From assembly GCA_002369525.1 (NCBI GenBank), contig DFFN01000068.1, forward strand, positions 1 to 43,222: a DNA stretch of 43,222 nucleotides. Reading direction: 5' to 3'. The DNA is from Lachnoclostridium sp. UBA3775 (GTDB lineage Bacteria; Bacillota; Clostridia; Lachnospirales; Lachnospiraceae). The position numbers and the translations under genes were made by a program. Under the pieces are notes generated by a model. That model had not been told where the DNA came from. It did not search any database and saw only the letters and a program-made list of their open reading frames with translations. This document shows positions 24,628-32,649 of this stretch, in pieces; positions within the stretch are counted from its first letter, which is position 1; each line of letters begins with the position of its first letter.

Positions 24628-25554
24628 ATGGTTGTATTTGTTACGGGAGTCGCTGGCCAGTTAGGTCACGACGTGGTAAACAATTTAATTGCAAGAGGAC
24701 ATGAAGCTGTCGGAAGCGATATTGCAGATGCTTACAGCGGAATCCGGGACGGAAGTGCGGTAACTGCTGCTCCTTATGTAAAGCTGGATATTACCGACGG
24801 TGAGGCGGTAGGAAAGGTAATTTCCGAAATCAAGCCCGACGCTATTATCCACTGCGCCGCATGGACTGCGGTCGATGCCGCTGAGGATGAAGAAAACAGG
24901 GATAAGGTTGACAGGATCAACCGCCTCGGTACTCTATATATTGCACAGGCGGCAAAGGCGGCAGATGCAAAGATGCTGTACCTTTCTACTGATTACGTGT
25001 TTAACGGAAAAGGAAACACGCCCTGGAAGCCTGACGACCGCTCATTTGAACCGCTTAACGTTTACGGAAAGAGCAAGCTTGACGGTGAGATGGCGGTCAG
25101 CGGGACGCTTGAAAAATATTTTATTGTCAGAATCGCATGGGTATTCGGTCTTAACGGAAAAAATTTCATAAAGACCATGATAAATGTCGGAAAGACTCAT
25201 GATACTGTAAGGGTGGTTAATGACCAGATCGGTACACCGACTTATACTTTCGACCTTGCAAGGCTTTTAGTTGATATGATAGAAACGGAAAAGTACGGTT
25301 ATTATCATGCGACCAATTCGGAATCGGAGCCGGGAGCTTATATTTCATGGTATGATTTCTGCTGTGAATTCTATAAGCAGTACGGTCTTTCAACCAGAGT
25401 TATTCCCGTCACCGCGGCTGAATACGGTCTTTCGAAAGCTGCAAGACCTGAGAATTCAAGGCTGGATAAATCCAAGCTTACGGAAAACGGCTTCAAACCT
25501 CTGCCGACCTGGCAGGATGCGGTTAAAAGATATCTTGCGGAAGCAGAGCTCTAA
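24628..25554 (+). CDS. rmlD: dTDP-4-dehydrorhamnose reductase
   Basis: A 308-residue SDR that performs the last step of dTDP-L-rhamnose synthesis, reducing the 4-keto group with NAD(P)H. It opens with VVFVTGVAGQLGHDVV (cofactor loop). AAWTAVDAAEDE and LYLSTDYVFNGKG are diagnostic, and the catalytic pair lies in NVYGKSKLDGE. IAWVFGLNGKNFIKTM and VNDQIGTPTYTFDLA are also typical of RmlD. Composition returns to the GC-richer style of the flanks. The gene is followed by rmlC and rmlA; the 4,6-dehydratase gene rmlB is not in the window. Confidence 0.96.
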   Translation: MVVFVTGVAGQLGHDVVNNLIARGHEAVGSDIADAYSGIRDGSAVTAAPYVKLDITDGEAVGKVISEIKPDAIIHCAAWTAVDAAEDEENRDKVDRINRLGTLYIAQAAKAADAKMLYLSTDYVFNGKGNTPWKPDDRSFEPLNVYGKSKLDGEMAVSGTLEKYFIVRIAWVFGLNGKNFIKTMINVGKTHDTVRVVNDQIGTPTYTFDLARLLVDMIETEKYGYYHATNSESEPGAYISWYDFCCEFYKQYGLSTRVIPVTAAEYGLSKAARPENSRLDKSKLTENGFKPLPTWQDAVKRYLAEAEL

Positions 25555-25575
25555 TGAATGGTGAAGGGAAAATGT

Positions 25576-26214
25576 ATGGGACAGATTGAAGTGATAAAGG
25601 ATATTGGCGGAATAAAGGATCTTTGCGTGGTGATTCCTAAGGTGCACGGAGATTCCCGGGGGTATTTTGTCGAGATGTACAATGCCAATGACATGAAAGA
25701 GGCAGGACTTGACTATACCTTTGTGCAGGATAATCAGTCAATGAGCAGGAAGGGCGTTTTAAGAGGCCTTCATTTTCAAAAACAGTATCCTCAGACCAAG
25801 CTTGTCTGGGTCATAAAGGGTGAGGTTTTTGATGTGGCTGTCGATCTGCGGAAAGACAGCGAGACATACGGAAAATGGCACGGCGAAATTCTGAGCGATG
25901 TCAATAAAAGGCAGTTTTTGATTCCGAAGGGCTTTGCGCATGGTTTCCTTGTGCTTTCGGAAACTGCGGAATTCTGTTATAAATGTGATGATTTCTACCA
26001 TCCGAATGATGAAGGAGGTCTGGCCTGGAACGATCCGGGAATAGGCGTTATCTGGCCCGGAATTGAAGGCGAATATAAAGGAAGCCCTGAGGCTTCCGGT
26101 TATACTTTCGAAAAAAGTCCGCTGATTCTCAGCGAAAAAGATCAGAAGTGGATGGGGCTTGACGAGACCTTTACAGACGGAGCACAGCCCGGGAACATTT
26201 TTAAAGAACAGTAA
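25576..26214 (+). CDS. rmlC: dTDP-4-dehydrorhamnose 3,5-epimerase
   Basis: A 212-residue cupin-fold epimerase of the dTDP-rhamnose pathway. The motif GDSRGYFVEMY begins the fold, and GVLRGLHFQ holds the catalytic His66. LIPKGFAHGFLVLSE and the substrate-site segment EFCYKCDDFYHP are canonical. An in-frame ATG at 25558 exists four bases after the rmlD stop, but AAGGGA at 25564-25569 favours the ATG at 25576, which also gives the usual N-terminus. C-terminal length is slightly above the shortest family members. It is probably translated in an operon with rmlD and rmlA. Confidence 0.95.
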   Translation: MGQIEVIKDIGGIKDLCVVIPKVHGDSRGYFVEMYNANDMKEAGLDYTFVQDNQSMSRKGVLRGLHFQKQYPQTKLVWVIKGEVFDVAVDLRKDSETYGKWHGEILSDVNKRQFLIPKGFAHGFLVLSETAEFCYKCDDFYHPNDEGGLAWNDPGIGVIWPGIEGEYKGSPEASGYTFEKSPLILSEKDQKWMGLDETFTDGAQPGNIFKEQ

Positions 26215-26230
26215 AAAAGGATGGCGTGCA

Positions 26231-27118
26231 ATGAAAGGAATTATACTTGCGGGGGGCAGCGGAACCAGGCTTTATCCTCTTACAAAGGTAACAAGCAAGC
26301 AGTTGCTTCCGATTTATGACAAACCGATGATATATTACCCGCTTTCTACTTTGATGCTTGCGGGAATAAAGGATATACTGATCATCAGTACCCCTGTGGA
26401 CACACCGAGATTTGAAGCGCTGCTTGGCGACGGATCGCAGTTTGGAATCACGCTTTCCTATAAGGTGCAGCCAAGTCCCGACGGGCTTGCCCAGGCATTT
26501 ATACTGGGCGAGGAATTTCTTGCCGGCGGTCCCGGAGCGATGGTCCTCGGAGATAATATTTTCTATGGCAGCGGATTCAGAACCCTGCTTAAGACGGCAG
26601 TAAGAAATGCCTGTGAAAACGGACGCGCTACTGTATTCGGTTATTATGTGCCCGATCCCGAGAGATTCGGTGTGGTTGAATTCGATAAGGATTTTAAAGC
26701 ACTTTCAATAGAAGAAAAGCCGAAGGAGCCCAAGTCAAACTATGCTGTCACAGGCTTGTATTTTTATCCCGCCGGTGTTTCTGAGCGTGCAAATGTAATT
26801 AAGCCATCGGCCCGCGGGGAACTTGAAATAACAACGTTAAATGAAATGTATTTAAATGACGGCCTTTTGGATGTTCAGCTTCTCGGACGCGGTTTTGCAT
26901 GGCTTGATACCGGAACCATGGATTCCTTGCTTGAGGCTGCCAACTTTGTAGAAACTGTTCAGTCAAGACAGGGAATAGTGATATCGGCACCTGAAGAGAT
27001 TGCATTTATAAACGGTTTTATAGACAGAGAAAAACTGACCGAAAGCGCCGGAATGTACGGAAAGAGCCCTTACGGAGCCCACTTAAGAGCGGTTGCGGAG
27101 GGCAAGATCAAATACTGA
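26231..27118 (+). CDS. rmlA: Glucose-1-phosphate thymidylyltransferase
   Basis: A 295-residue nucleotidyltransferase that starts dTDP-sugar synthesis from glucose-1-phosphate and dTTP. The N-terminus MKGIILAGGSGTRLYPLT is the family signature, with QLLPIYDKPMIYYPL after it. VLGDNIFYG carries the metal-binding Asp, and SIEEKPKEPKSNYAVTGLYFY and RGFAWLDTGTMDSLLEAANF complete the pattern. The open frame extends upstream, but AAAGGATGG a few bases before the ATG at 26231 and the conserved N-terminus fix the start. The product feeds both rhamnose and, after RmlB action, the 3-acetamido sugar predicted from the ketoisomerase and aminotransferase genes. Confidence 0.96.
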   Translation: MKGIILAGGSGTRLYPLTKVTSKQLLPIYDKPMIYYPLSTLMLAGIKDILIISTPVDTPRFEALLGDGSQFGITLSYKVQPSPDGLAQAFILGEEFLAGGPGAMVLGDNIFYGSGFRTLLKTAVRNACENGRATVFGYYVPDPERFGVVEFDKDFKALSIEEKPKEPKSNYAVTGLYFYPAGVSERANVIKPSARGELEITTLNEMYLNDGLLDVQLLGRGFAWLDTGTMDSLLEAANFVETVQSRQGIVISAPEEIAFINGFIDREKLTESAGMYGKSPYGAHLRAVAEGKIKY

Positions 27119-27134
27119 TATCTTAAGGATGACT

Positions 27135-28064
27135 ATGTTAACAATAATACTTGCATGCTGCAACGGAAAAATATATTTAAAAGAGCAGATAGAATCCATA
27201 CTTGCTCAGGATTATCAGGACTTTAAACTGTTTATCAGGGATGACGATTCGAGGGACGGCACAAAGGATTTAATAGAAACCTTTGAAATGATGCATCCCG
27301 ACAAGATCAGGGTCGTCCATGACGATAAAAAGGCCGGCTCGGCGGCAAAAAATTTCTTTATTCTGATGAAAGAAGCAGCCGATGCCGAATATGTCATGTT
27401 CGCCGACCAGGACGACTTTTGGGAGCCGTGGAAGGTTTCGAAGGCAGTTAAAAGAATGCAGCAGGCGGAGCTTGCGGAGGGAGCCGGCAAGCCTCTTCTC
27501 TGCCATGGGGATCCGCTGGTCGCCGATGAAAAGCTTAATACCCTGTCGAAATCCATGGGTAAGATGCAGAAGCTTGATTACAGGCGTCATCAGTTTAAGG
27601 ACTATCTGGTGCAGAACAATGTGACGGGCTGTACCATGATAATCAACAAAGCATTGAACGACCTGATCACAACAATGCCGGATGAGGCCATCATGCATGA
27701 CTGGTGGCTGGCACTTGCGGCTTCGGCCTTTGGACGGGTATATTACCTCGGTGAGGCGGGAATTAAATACAGACAGCATTATACCAATACCGAGGGCGTC
27801 AAAAATCTCAGCTCGCCCGTATATGCGGTTAAAAAGCTTTTTGACCGCAAGGGAATGAAGGCATCGGTTGAAAAGACCTATGCACAGGCGAGGGCTTTTG
27901 AGGAGATATTTAAGGACAGCCTGGATATAGAAAAGGAAGAACAGCTGATGATGTATGTCAGCATGGAAAAGATGGGCAGGCTTGCAAAGTGGAAGACCAT
28001 GAAGGACTACGGTTTTTCAAAAAGCGGTTTTGCAAGACAGAGCGGATACCTGTTCTTTGGATAG
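27135..28064 (+). CDS. Glycosyltransferase family 2, probable rhamnosyltransferase
   Basis: A 309-residue GT-A enzyme. MLTIILACCNGKIYLKEQI, followed by DFKLFIRDDDSRDGT, gives the nucleotide-binding start, and YVMFADQDDFWEPWKV the metal-binding DxD region. TGCTMIINKAL and MHDWWLALAASAFG are the acceptor-side motifs often seen in rhamnosyltransferases. The assignment to rhamnose rests on its place directly after rmlDCA. An in-frame ATG at 27093 overlaps rmlA. AAGG at 27125-27128 and the conserved start favour the ATG at 27135. It is the last gene of the polysaccharide locus before a new promoter. Confidence 0.88.
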   Translation: MLTIILACCNGKIYLKEQIESILAQDYQDFKLFIRDDDSRDGTKDLIETFEMMHPDKIRVVHDDKKAGSAAKNFFILMKEAADAEYVMFADQDDFWEPWKVSKAVKRMQQAELAEGAGKPLLCHGDPLVADEKLNTLSKSMGKMQKLDYRRHQFKDYLVQNNVTGCTMIINKALNDLITTMPDEAIMHDWWLALAASAFGRVYYLGEAGIKYRQHYTNTEGVKNLSSPVYAVKKLFDRKGMKASVEKTYAQARAFEEIFKDSLDIEKEEQLMMYVSMEKMGRLAKWKTMKDYGFSKSGFARQSGYLFFG

Positions 28065-28083
28065 GAAATGCCAAAATAATTAC

Positions 28084-28112
28084 TTGAATAAGAAGAAAAA
28101 TAGTGATATACT
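28084..28112 (+). promoter_or_regulatory. Sigma-A-type promoter for the por operon
   Basis: TTGAAT (28084-28089) and TATACT (28107-28112) are separated by exactly 17 bases, predicting transcription from about 28119. The leader then carries a small hairpin (TGCCG 28133-28137 with CGGCA 28147-28151) directly before the GGGAGGT ribosome binding site of porG. Confidence 0.7.
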
Positions 28113-28162
28113 GTTTATTTGATGAATTTTAATGCCGCGGAAGATACGGCAGGGAGGTAAAC

Positions 28163-28780
28163 TTGAAAAATACACTTGAAATAAGATGGCACGGACGAGG
28201 CGGACAGGGCGCAAAGACAGCAGCGCTTCTGCTTGCGGATGTGGCTTTTATGAACGGAAAATATGTTCAGGGATTTCCGGAATACGGCCCCGAGCGTATG
28301 GGCGCGCCGATAACCGCCTATAACCGCATAAGCGACAGGGAGCTCCGTGTACATTCAAATATTTATGATCCCGACTATGTGGTAGTGGTTGACGAAACCC
28401 TGCTTGAAGATATCGATGTTACCGCAGGACTTAATCCTGACGGCGCCATAGTCATCAACACAACAAGGTCGAAGGACGAGATAATCCACCACCTTAAGCA
28501 TTATCAGGGTAAGGTTTATACCATTGACGCAAGAAGGATCTCGGAAGAGGCACTCGGCAAGTATTTCCCGAATTCGCCCATGCTTGCGGCAATAGTTGCG
28601 GTTACCGGAGTTATCGACAGGGATACCTTCCTTAAGCAGATGAGAGAGAGCTATCAGCATAAGTTTGCAAAGAAGCCCGAGGTTATCGAGGGCAACATGC
28701 AGGCTCTTCAGGTGGCATATGACGAGATCATGAAGCATGATTTTCCCGGCGCCAACGAGATGAAGAAGGTTAAAGACTGA
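28163..28780 (+). CDS. porG: Pyruvate:ferredoxin oxidoreductase, gamma subunit
   Basis: A 205-residue gamma subunit of a four-subunit 2-oxoacid:ferredoxin oxidoreductase, which converts pyruvate and CoA to acetyl-CoA, CO2 and reduced ferredoxin. The N-terminal motif IRWHGRGGQGAKTAA is diagnostic, followed by GFPEYGPERMGAPITAYNRIS and a VVDETLLE segment. Translation starts at a TTG four bases after a strong GGGAGGT site. It is the first gene after a promoter and heads the gamma-delta-alpha-beta order known from Thermotoga and archaeal enzymes. Confidence 0.94.
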   Translation: MKNTLEIRWHGRGGQGAKTAALLLADVAFMNGKYVQGFPEYGPERMGAPITAYNRISDRELRVHSNIYDPDYVVVVDETLLEDIDVTAGLNPDGAIVINTTRSKDEIIHHLKHYQGKVYTIDARRISEEALGKYFPNSPMLAAIVAVTGVIDRDTFLKQMRESYQHKFAKKPEVIEGNMQALQVAYDEIMKHDFPGANEMKKVKD

Positions 28781-28818
28781 TAGAAAAGATACGCAAGCAA
28801 AAAGAGAAAGGTTTGGAT

Positions 28819-29124
28819 ATGGCAAATAAGACACCTACGGATATAAGTAAAATCACCGAGACTTCGCCCTGGCAGGATCTGACTCCCGGAAATCATGTAT
28901 ATGGTCCCGCCACTTCTGTTCATTTCAATACAGGTGAGTGGAGGACGCAGAAGCCCGTCATCGATTTCGGAAAATGCAAGCAGTGCCTGCTCTGTGCACC
29001 CGCATGCCCCGATTCGAGCATACCGGTAAAAGACGGCAAGAGACTTGATTTTGACTACGACCACTGCAAAGGCTGCGGTATCTGCGCCAAGGCATGCCCG
29101 TTTAACGCTATAATTATGAAGTAA
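28819..29124 (+). CDS. porD: Pyruvate:ferredoxin oxidoreductase, delta (ferredoxin-like) subunit
   Basis: A 101-residue iron-sulfur subunit carrying two 4Fe-4S clusters: CKQCLLCAPACPD and CKGCGICAKACPF give the eight Cys ligands. It passes electrons from the thiamine-bound intermediate to ferredoxin. An in-frame TTG lies at 28813, but AAAGG at 28807-28811 is best placed for the ATG at 28819. It follows porG by 38 bases. A structured 108-base gap then separates it from porA. Confidence 0.95.
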   Translation: MANKTPTDISKITETSPWQDLTPGNHVYGPATSVHFNTGEWRTQKPVIDFGKCKQCLLCAPACPDSSIPVKDGKRLDFDYDHCKGCGICAKACPFNAIIMK

Positions 29125-29129
29125 ATTTG

Positions 29130-29203
29130 GGCATGAGGTGGCAGTCACGAAGTGACTGACGGAGTCCTGATGCCACGGCGACGTTCGGACGAAGTCCGAA
29201 TGT
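29130..29203. repeat. Structured inverted-repeat element between porD and porA
   Basis: Two perfect or near-perfect hairpins share a GAA loop. The first is CAGTCAC (29142-29148) with GTGACTG (29152-29158). The second is ACGTTCGGAC (29181-29190) with GTCCGAATGT (29194-29203), ten pairs including one G-T. Around the first, GTGGCA (29138-29143) can pair with TGCCAC (29171-29176). GGCAT (29130-29134) can compete for ATGCC (29170-29174), and GACT with AGTC (29154-29166), so alternative folds exist. There is no T-tract, so it is not an ordinary terminator. It may be a REP-like dispersed element or an mRNA processing/stability site. Confidence 0.65.
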
Positions 29204-29232
29204 TGTATTAAATATAGAAAGGTGACAATCAT

Positions 29233-30417
29233 ATGTCCATCAAAGAACGACTTTCGGGCAACGAAGCGGTTGCCTATGCGATAAAACAGATCAATCCGGA
29301 TGTTATGCCGGCCTTCCCCATCACTCCTTCGACGGAAATCCCCCAGCTTGTTGCAAACTATATTGCAAACGGCCAGATGGATACGGAATTCATCCCGGTT
29401 GAGAGTGAGCACAGCTCGATGAGTGCGACCATGGGTGCGTCTGCGGCAGGCGCAAGAGCACTGACCGCAACCTCATCCTGCGGCATGGCTTTCATGTGGG
29501 AGCTTCTTTATGTTGCGGCTTCGGACAGGCTGCCTCTGGCGCTTGCGCTTGTAAACCGTGCGCTTACAGGGCCAATCAACATCAACTGCGACCATTCGGA
29601 TTCAATGGGTGCAAAGGATGCGGGCTGGATTCAGATCTATGCCGAGAACAATCAGGAGGCCTATGACAACATGATCCAGGCCTTCAGGATTTCCGAGCAC
29701 AAGGATGTAATGCTTCCGATAATGGTATGCCAGGACGGTTTCATAACAAGCCATGCCCTTACCAATATCGAGCTTCTGGAGGATGAAAAGGTAAAGGCTT
29801 TCGTCGGTGAGTATGATCCGGACAACTACCTTTTAAATAAGGACTGCACTATGTCTGTCGGACCTTATGCGGTTTCGAATTACTACATGGAAAGCCACAA
29901 GGCCCAGCTTCAGGCAATGGAGAATGCAAAGCAGGTAATACTTGATGTCGGCAAGGAATTCGGTGAGCTTTCCGGAAGAAGCTACGGTTTCTTTGAGGAA
30001 TACAAGCTTGCGGACGCCGACTATGTGATGATAATCATGGGCTCCGCCGCAGGCACCACAAAGGATGCGGTTGACGAGCTTCGAGAAGAAGGCATTAAGG
30101 CGGGACTTCTTAAGCTCCGCGTGTTCAGGCCTTTCCCTGCAGAGCAGATCGTTAAGGCGATTTCAAACGGAAAGGCAGTTGCGATCATGGACAGGGCCGA
30201 GACCTTCTCGACCAACGGCGGACCGCTTGCAAGCGAAGTTTGTGCGGCACTTTACAGGGCCGAAAGCAGGATCAAGAGCGTTTCCTATATCTACGGCCTC
30301 GGCGGCAGGGACTATACTGTTGAGAGCGCCAAGGATGTTTACTATGAGCTTCGCGACATGGTAGAGAACGGTAAGAAGGTTGAACAGTTTAAATATATTG
30401 GGCTGAGAAGTAAATAA
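29233..30417 (+). CDS. porA: Pyruvate:ferredoxin oxidoreductase, alpha subunit
   Basis: A 394-residue alpha subunit. LSGNEAVAYAIKQINPDV and AAFPITPSTEI-like text at the N-terminus, PVESEHSSMSATMGASAAGAR, ATSSCGMAFMWELLY and GPININCDHSDSMGAKDAGW are the pyruvate-type signatures. The C-terminal domain starts around YVMIIMGSAAGTTKDAV. The GAAAGGTG site lies about eight bases before the ATG. The CDHSD block favours pyruvate over branched-chain 2-oxoacids as substrate, but that is from family knowledge and not tested. It follows the hairpin element and is 24 bases from porB. Confidence 0.94.
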   Translation: MSIKERLSGNEAVAYAIKQINPDVMPAFPITPSTEIPQLVANYIANGQMDTEFIPVESEHSSMSATMGASAAGARALTATSSCGMAFMWELLYVAASDRLPLALALVNRALTGPININCDHSDSMGAKDAGWIQIYAENNQEAYDNMIQAFRISEHKDVMLPIMVCQDGFITSHALTNIELLEDEKVKAFVGEYDPDNYLLNKDCTMSVGPYAVSNYYMESHKAQLQAMENAKQVILDVGKEFGELSGRSYGFFEEYKLADADYVMIIMGSAAGTTKDAVDELREEGIKAGLLKLRVFRPFPAEQIVKAISNGKAVAIMDRAETFSTNGGPLASEVCAALYRAESRIKSVSYIYGLGGRDYTVESAKDVYYELRDMVENGKKVEQFKYIGLRSK

Positions 30418-30441
30418 GAGAGGGACGTAAAGGAGATAACA

Positions 30442-31383
30442 ATGGCTAATACATATAATTTTAAAGAAGTCATGAGCAAGCCCGAGCGTCTGGCTCCGGG
30501 CCACAGAATGTGTGCAGGCTGCGGCGGTACGATCGCAGAGAGAATGGTGCTTCGTGCACTTCATGAGGGTGACAAGGCTGTAATCGGCAACGCTACCGGC
30601 TGTATGGAGGTTTCAACCTTTATGTATCCCTATACCGCATATTATGACAGCTACATCCACAATGCATTTGAAAATGCCGGCGCGACCATGAGCGGCGTTG
30701 AGACCGCCTACCATGCGCTCAAAAAGCGCGGCAAAATTGACGATACCTATAAATTCATCACCTTCGGCGGTGACGGCGGCACCTATGATATCGGTCTGCA
30801 GTCGCTTTCGGGAGCTATGGAGCGTAACCATGATTTTGTTTACGTGTGCTATGATAACGGTGCATACATGAACACAGGAATACAGCGTTCGTCCGCAACC
30901 CCGATGTATGCCGACACAACAACCACTCCCGTGGGTTCGAAGTCAAACGGTAAGATGCAGAACCGCAAGGATCTTGCATCGATCATCGCGGATCATGATG
31001 TGCCTTATGTCGGACAGACCACGCTTCTCGGCAATTTCAAGGATTTTTATGTGAAGGCCGAGAAGGCAATATATACCGAGGGTGCATGCTTCCTTAACGT
31101 AATGGCACCCTGCCCGAGAGGCTGGAGATATCCGACAGAGGATATCATGGAAATCTGCCGTCTCGGTGTTGAGACATGCTACTGGCCGCTTTTTGAAGTG
31201 GATCACGGCAAGTGGATACTTAATTATGAGCCGAAGAAGAAGCTTCCGATCGAAGATTTCTTGAAGCCCCAGGGGCGTTTCAAGCATCTGTTCAAGAAGG
31301 GCAACGAGGACCTGATCGCTCAGTTCCAGGCAGAAGTTGACAGAAGATGGGAAGATCTGCTGTTTAAATGCTCAAGGGCATAA
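30442..31383 (+). CDS. porB: Pyruvate:ferredoxin oxidoreductase, beta subunit
   Basis: A 313-residue thiamine-diphosphate-binding subunit. GHRMCAGCGGTIAERM near the N-terminus holds the first Cys pair of a 4Fe-4S cluster; Cys and metal-site residues follow in IGNATGCMEVST. The ThDP motif is TFGGDGGTYDIGLQSLSGA, ending in CYDNGAYMNTGIQRS. LNVMAPCPRGWRYP carries the later Cys. Together with porG, porD and porA it makes a complete enzyme. An AAGGAG site is present upstream. The order and completeness leave little doubt. Confidence 0.95.
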   Translation: MANTYNFKEVMSKPERLAPGHRMCAGCGGTIAERMVLRALHEGDKAVIGNATGCMEVSTFMYPYTAYYDSYIHNAFENAGATMSGVETAYHALKKRGKIDDTYKFITFGGDGGTYDIGLQSLSGAMERNHDFVYVCYDNGAYMNTGIQRSSATPMYADTTTTPVGSKSNGKMQNRKDLASIIADHDVPYVGQTTLLGNFKDFYVKAEKAIYTEGACFLNVMAPCPRGWRYPTEDIMEICRLGVETCYWPLFEVDHGKWILNYEPKKKLPIEDFLKPQGRFKHLFKKGNEDLIAQFQAEVDRRWEDLLFKCSRA

Positions 31384-31407
31384 AATGGACCGAAAGGAGA
31401 ATTTTTT

Positions 31408-31710
31408 ATGGCCAACTATGATAATAAAATCGACGACAACGACAAAATGACTCTCTACCTTGATGACGGCACCGAGCTTGTCTGCGATGTGCTCGGAATC
31501 TTCAACGGCGGCGAAAATGAATATGTTGCCCTGCTTCCCGAGGATGCCGATGAGGATACCGAGATCTTCCTCTATCGTTTCATACTCGAGGATGAGGATT
31601 TTGAAAATATCAAGCTTGAGAATATTGAAAGCGATGAGGAATTCGAGCTTGCATCAAAGGCTTATGAAGAATATATGAATACGCTTGAGATGCTGGACGA
31701 GGATGAATGA
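31408..31710 (+). CDS. DUF1292 family small acidic protein
   Basis: A 100-residue, strongly acidic protein of the DUF1292 (YrzB-like) family common in Firmicutes. The core reads MTLYLDDGTELVCDVLGIF, ENEYVALLPED and EIFLYRF, ending in a helix rich in Glu and Asp. Function is unknown. It follows porB by 24 bases with a good AAAGGAG site and precedes two terminators, so it is probably the last gene of the por transcript. Confidence 0.9.
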   Translation: MANYDNKIDDNDKMTLYLDDGTELVCDVLGIFNGGENEYVALLPEDADEDTEIFLYRFILEDEDFENIKLENIESDEEFELASKAYEEYMNTLEMLDEDE

Positions 31711-31715
31711 TTGGG

Positions 31716-31736
31716 CAATTTCAGTAAATTGTTTTT
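31716..31736 (+). terminator. Weak intrinsic terminator after the DUF1292 gene
   Basis: CAATTT (31716-31721) pairs with AAATTG (31726-31731) around a 4-base loop and is followed by five Ts. The stem is short and A/T-only apart from one pair, so it is probably leaky on its own. Confidence 0.45.
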
Positions 31737-31756
31737 GTAACCATACGTAATAAACT

Positions 31757-31800
31757 GCGTCTTTATAGGTAGAAAGCCTTTAAAGACGCTTTTTGCTTTT
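31757..31800 (+). terminator. Strong intrinsic terminator of the por-DUF1292 operon
   Basis: GCGTCTTTA (31757-31765) pairs perfectly with TAAAGACGC (31781-31789) and is followed by TTTTTGCTTTTAT. This is a textbook rho-independent terminator, in tandem with the weaker one just upstream. Confidence 0.9.
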
Positions 31801-31845
31801 ATAGCTACATAGTTATGATTCATTTTATTGAAAGGGGCGATTAAT

Positions 31846-32616
31846 ATGAAGAAGCAACTGTTTATCATATCAATGCTTGCTTTGACCCTGCTCTTATCCG
31901 GGGCATGCGGTAAGAAAAGCAAGAAAGAGGAGGATAAAACCGAATATCTGACATATGAGGAGATATGTGAACTTCCGGTAGGCTCTTTCGGAATAGCATG
32001 CGGAGAGGTATATAATAATCTCGAACAATATATTGATTTCTTCAAAGAGAGGGATTATGAATATGCACCGGTTATTGTCAGAGTAAAGGAAAACAAATAT
32101 TTTTGGAGATGGGAAAAAGATGAGGATGAAAATGCTTTATATCCCGGCAGTTTTAAGGGATATTCACAAGTAAGCCTTGTTCCTGAAAAAACGGCCGATG
32201 GATATGATAAGCTTTATGAAGATGATGAAATCATTACTCAGAACAGAGATTATTATTTTTATATAAAAGATGGTGGAATATGGGATGAATTAATAAGGCT
32301 GATCAATAAGAACACAGGTGAGAATATTAAGGATCTGGAAGAACTTTATAAGCATGACACCATAACAATAGAGATGAAACCTGAAAAAGGTGTAAATTAC
32401 ACACAGGCATGTATGATGGGACAGTATGATTTTCCGTTGGAGGAAGGCGCTTTGTATACGGCTCTTTTGCTTAAAGGTAAAGACGGAAAGAAGTTTTGCT
32501 CGCTTCTTTTGCCTGTAAATAACAGTGGTGAAGCTGCAGTGCTTCTTTATGAAAAGTATAATGTTGAAAAAGAAGATGCCAATCTTGCTTTAGAAGTAAG
32601 CAGGTTATTTGATTAA
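31846..32616 (+). CDS. Lipoprotein of unknown function upstream of serpins
   Basis: A 256-residue predicted lipoprotein. The signal peptide MKKQLFIISMLALTLLLSGAC ends in a lipobox with Cys at about residue 21. A short Lys/Glu stretch follows (GKKSKKEEDK), then a globular domain rich in Tyr, Asp and Glu that I cannot assign. Segments such as LPVGSFGIACGEVYNN and YAPVIVRVKENKYFWRW show no known catalytic motif. AAAGGGG five to eight bases upstream supports the ATG at 31846 rather than the TTG at 31828. It lies 33 bases before the first serpin gene, so it may share their transcript and location on the outer face of the membrane. Confidence 0.8.
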   Translation: MKKQLFIISMLALTLLLSGACGKKSKKEEDKTEYLTYEEICELPVGSFGIACGEVYNNLEQYIDFFKERDYEYAPVIVRVKENKYFWRWEKDEDENALYPGSFKGYSQVSLVPEKTADGYDKLYEDDEIITQNRDYYFYIKDGGIWDELIRLINKNTGENIKDLEELYKHDTITIEMKPEKGVNYTQACMMGQYDFPLEEGALYTALLLKGKDGKKFCSLLLPVNNSGEAAVLLYEKYNVEKEDANLALEVSRLFD

Positions 32617-32649
32617 ATGAGAACATAGATATAAAGAAAGGAAAGAAAT

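Noticed and set aside
31793..31819. Possible promoter (TTGCTT and TATGAT) before the lipoprotein gene
   Set aside because: The spacer is 15 bases and the -35 box overlaps the terminator T-tract. A promoter must exist near here, but this one is not convincing.
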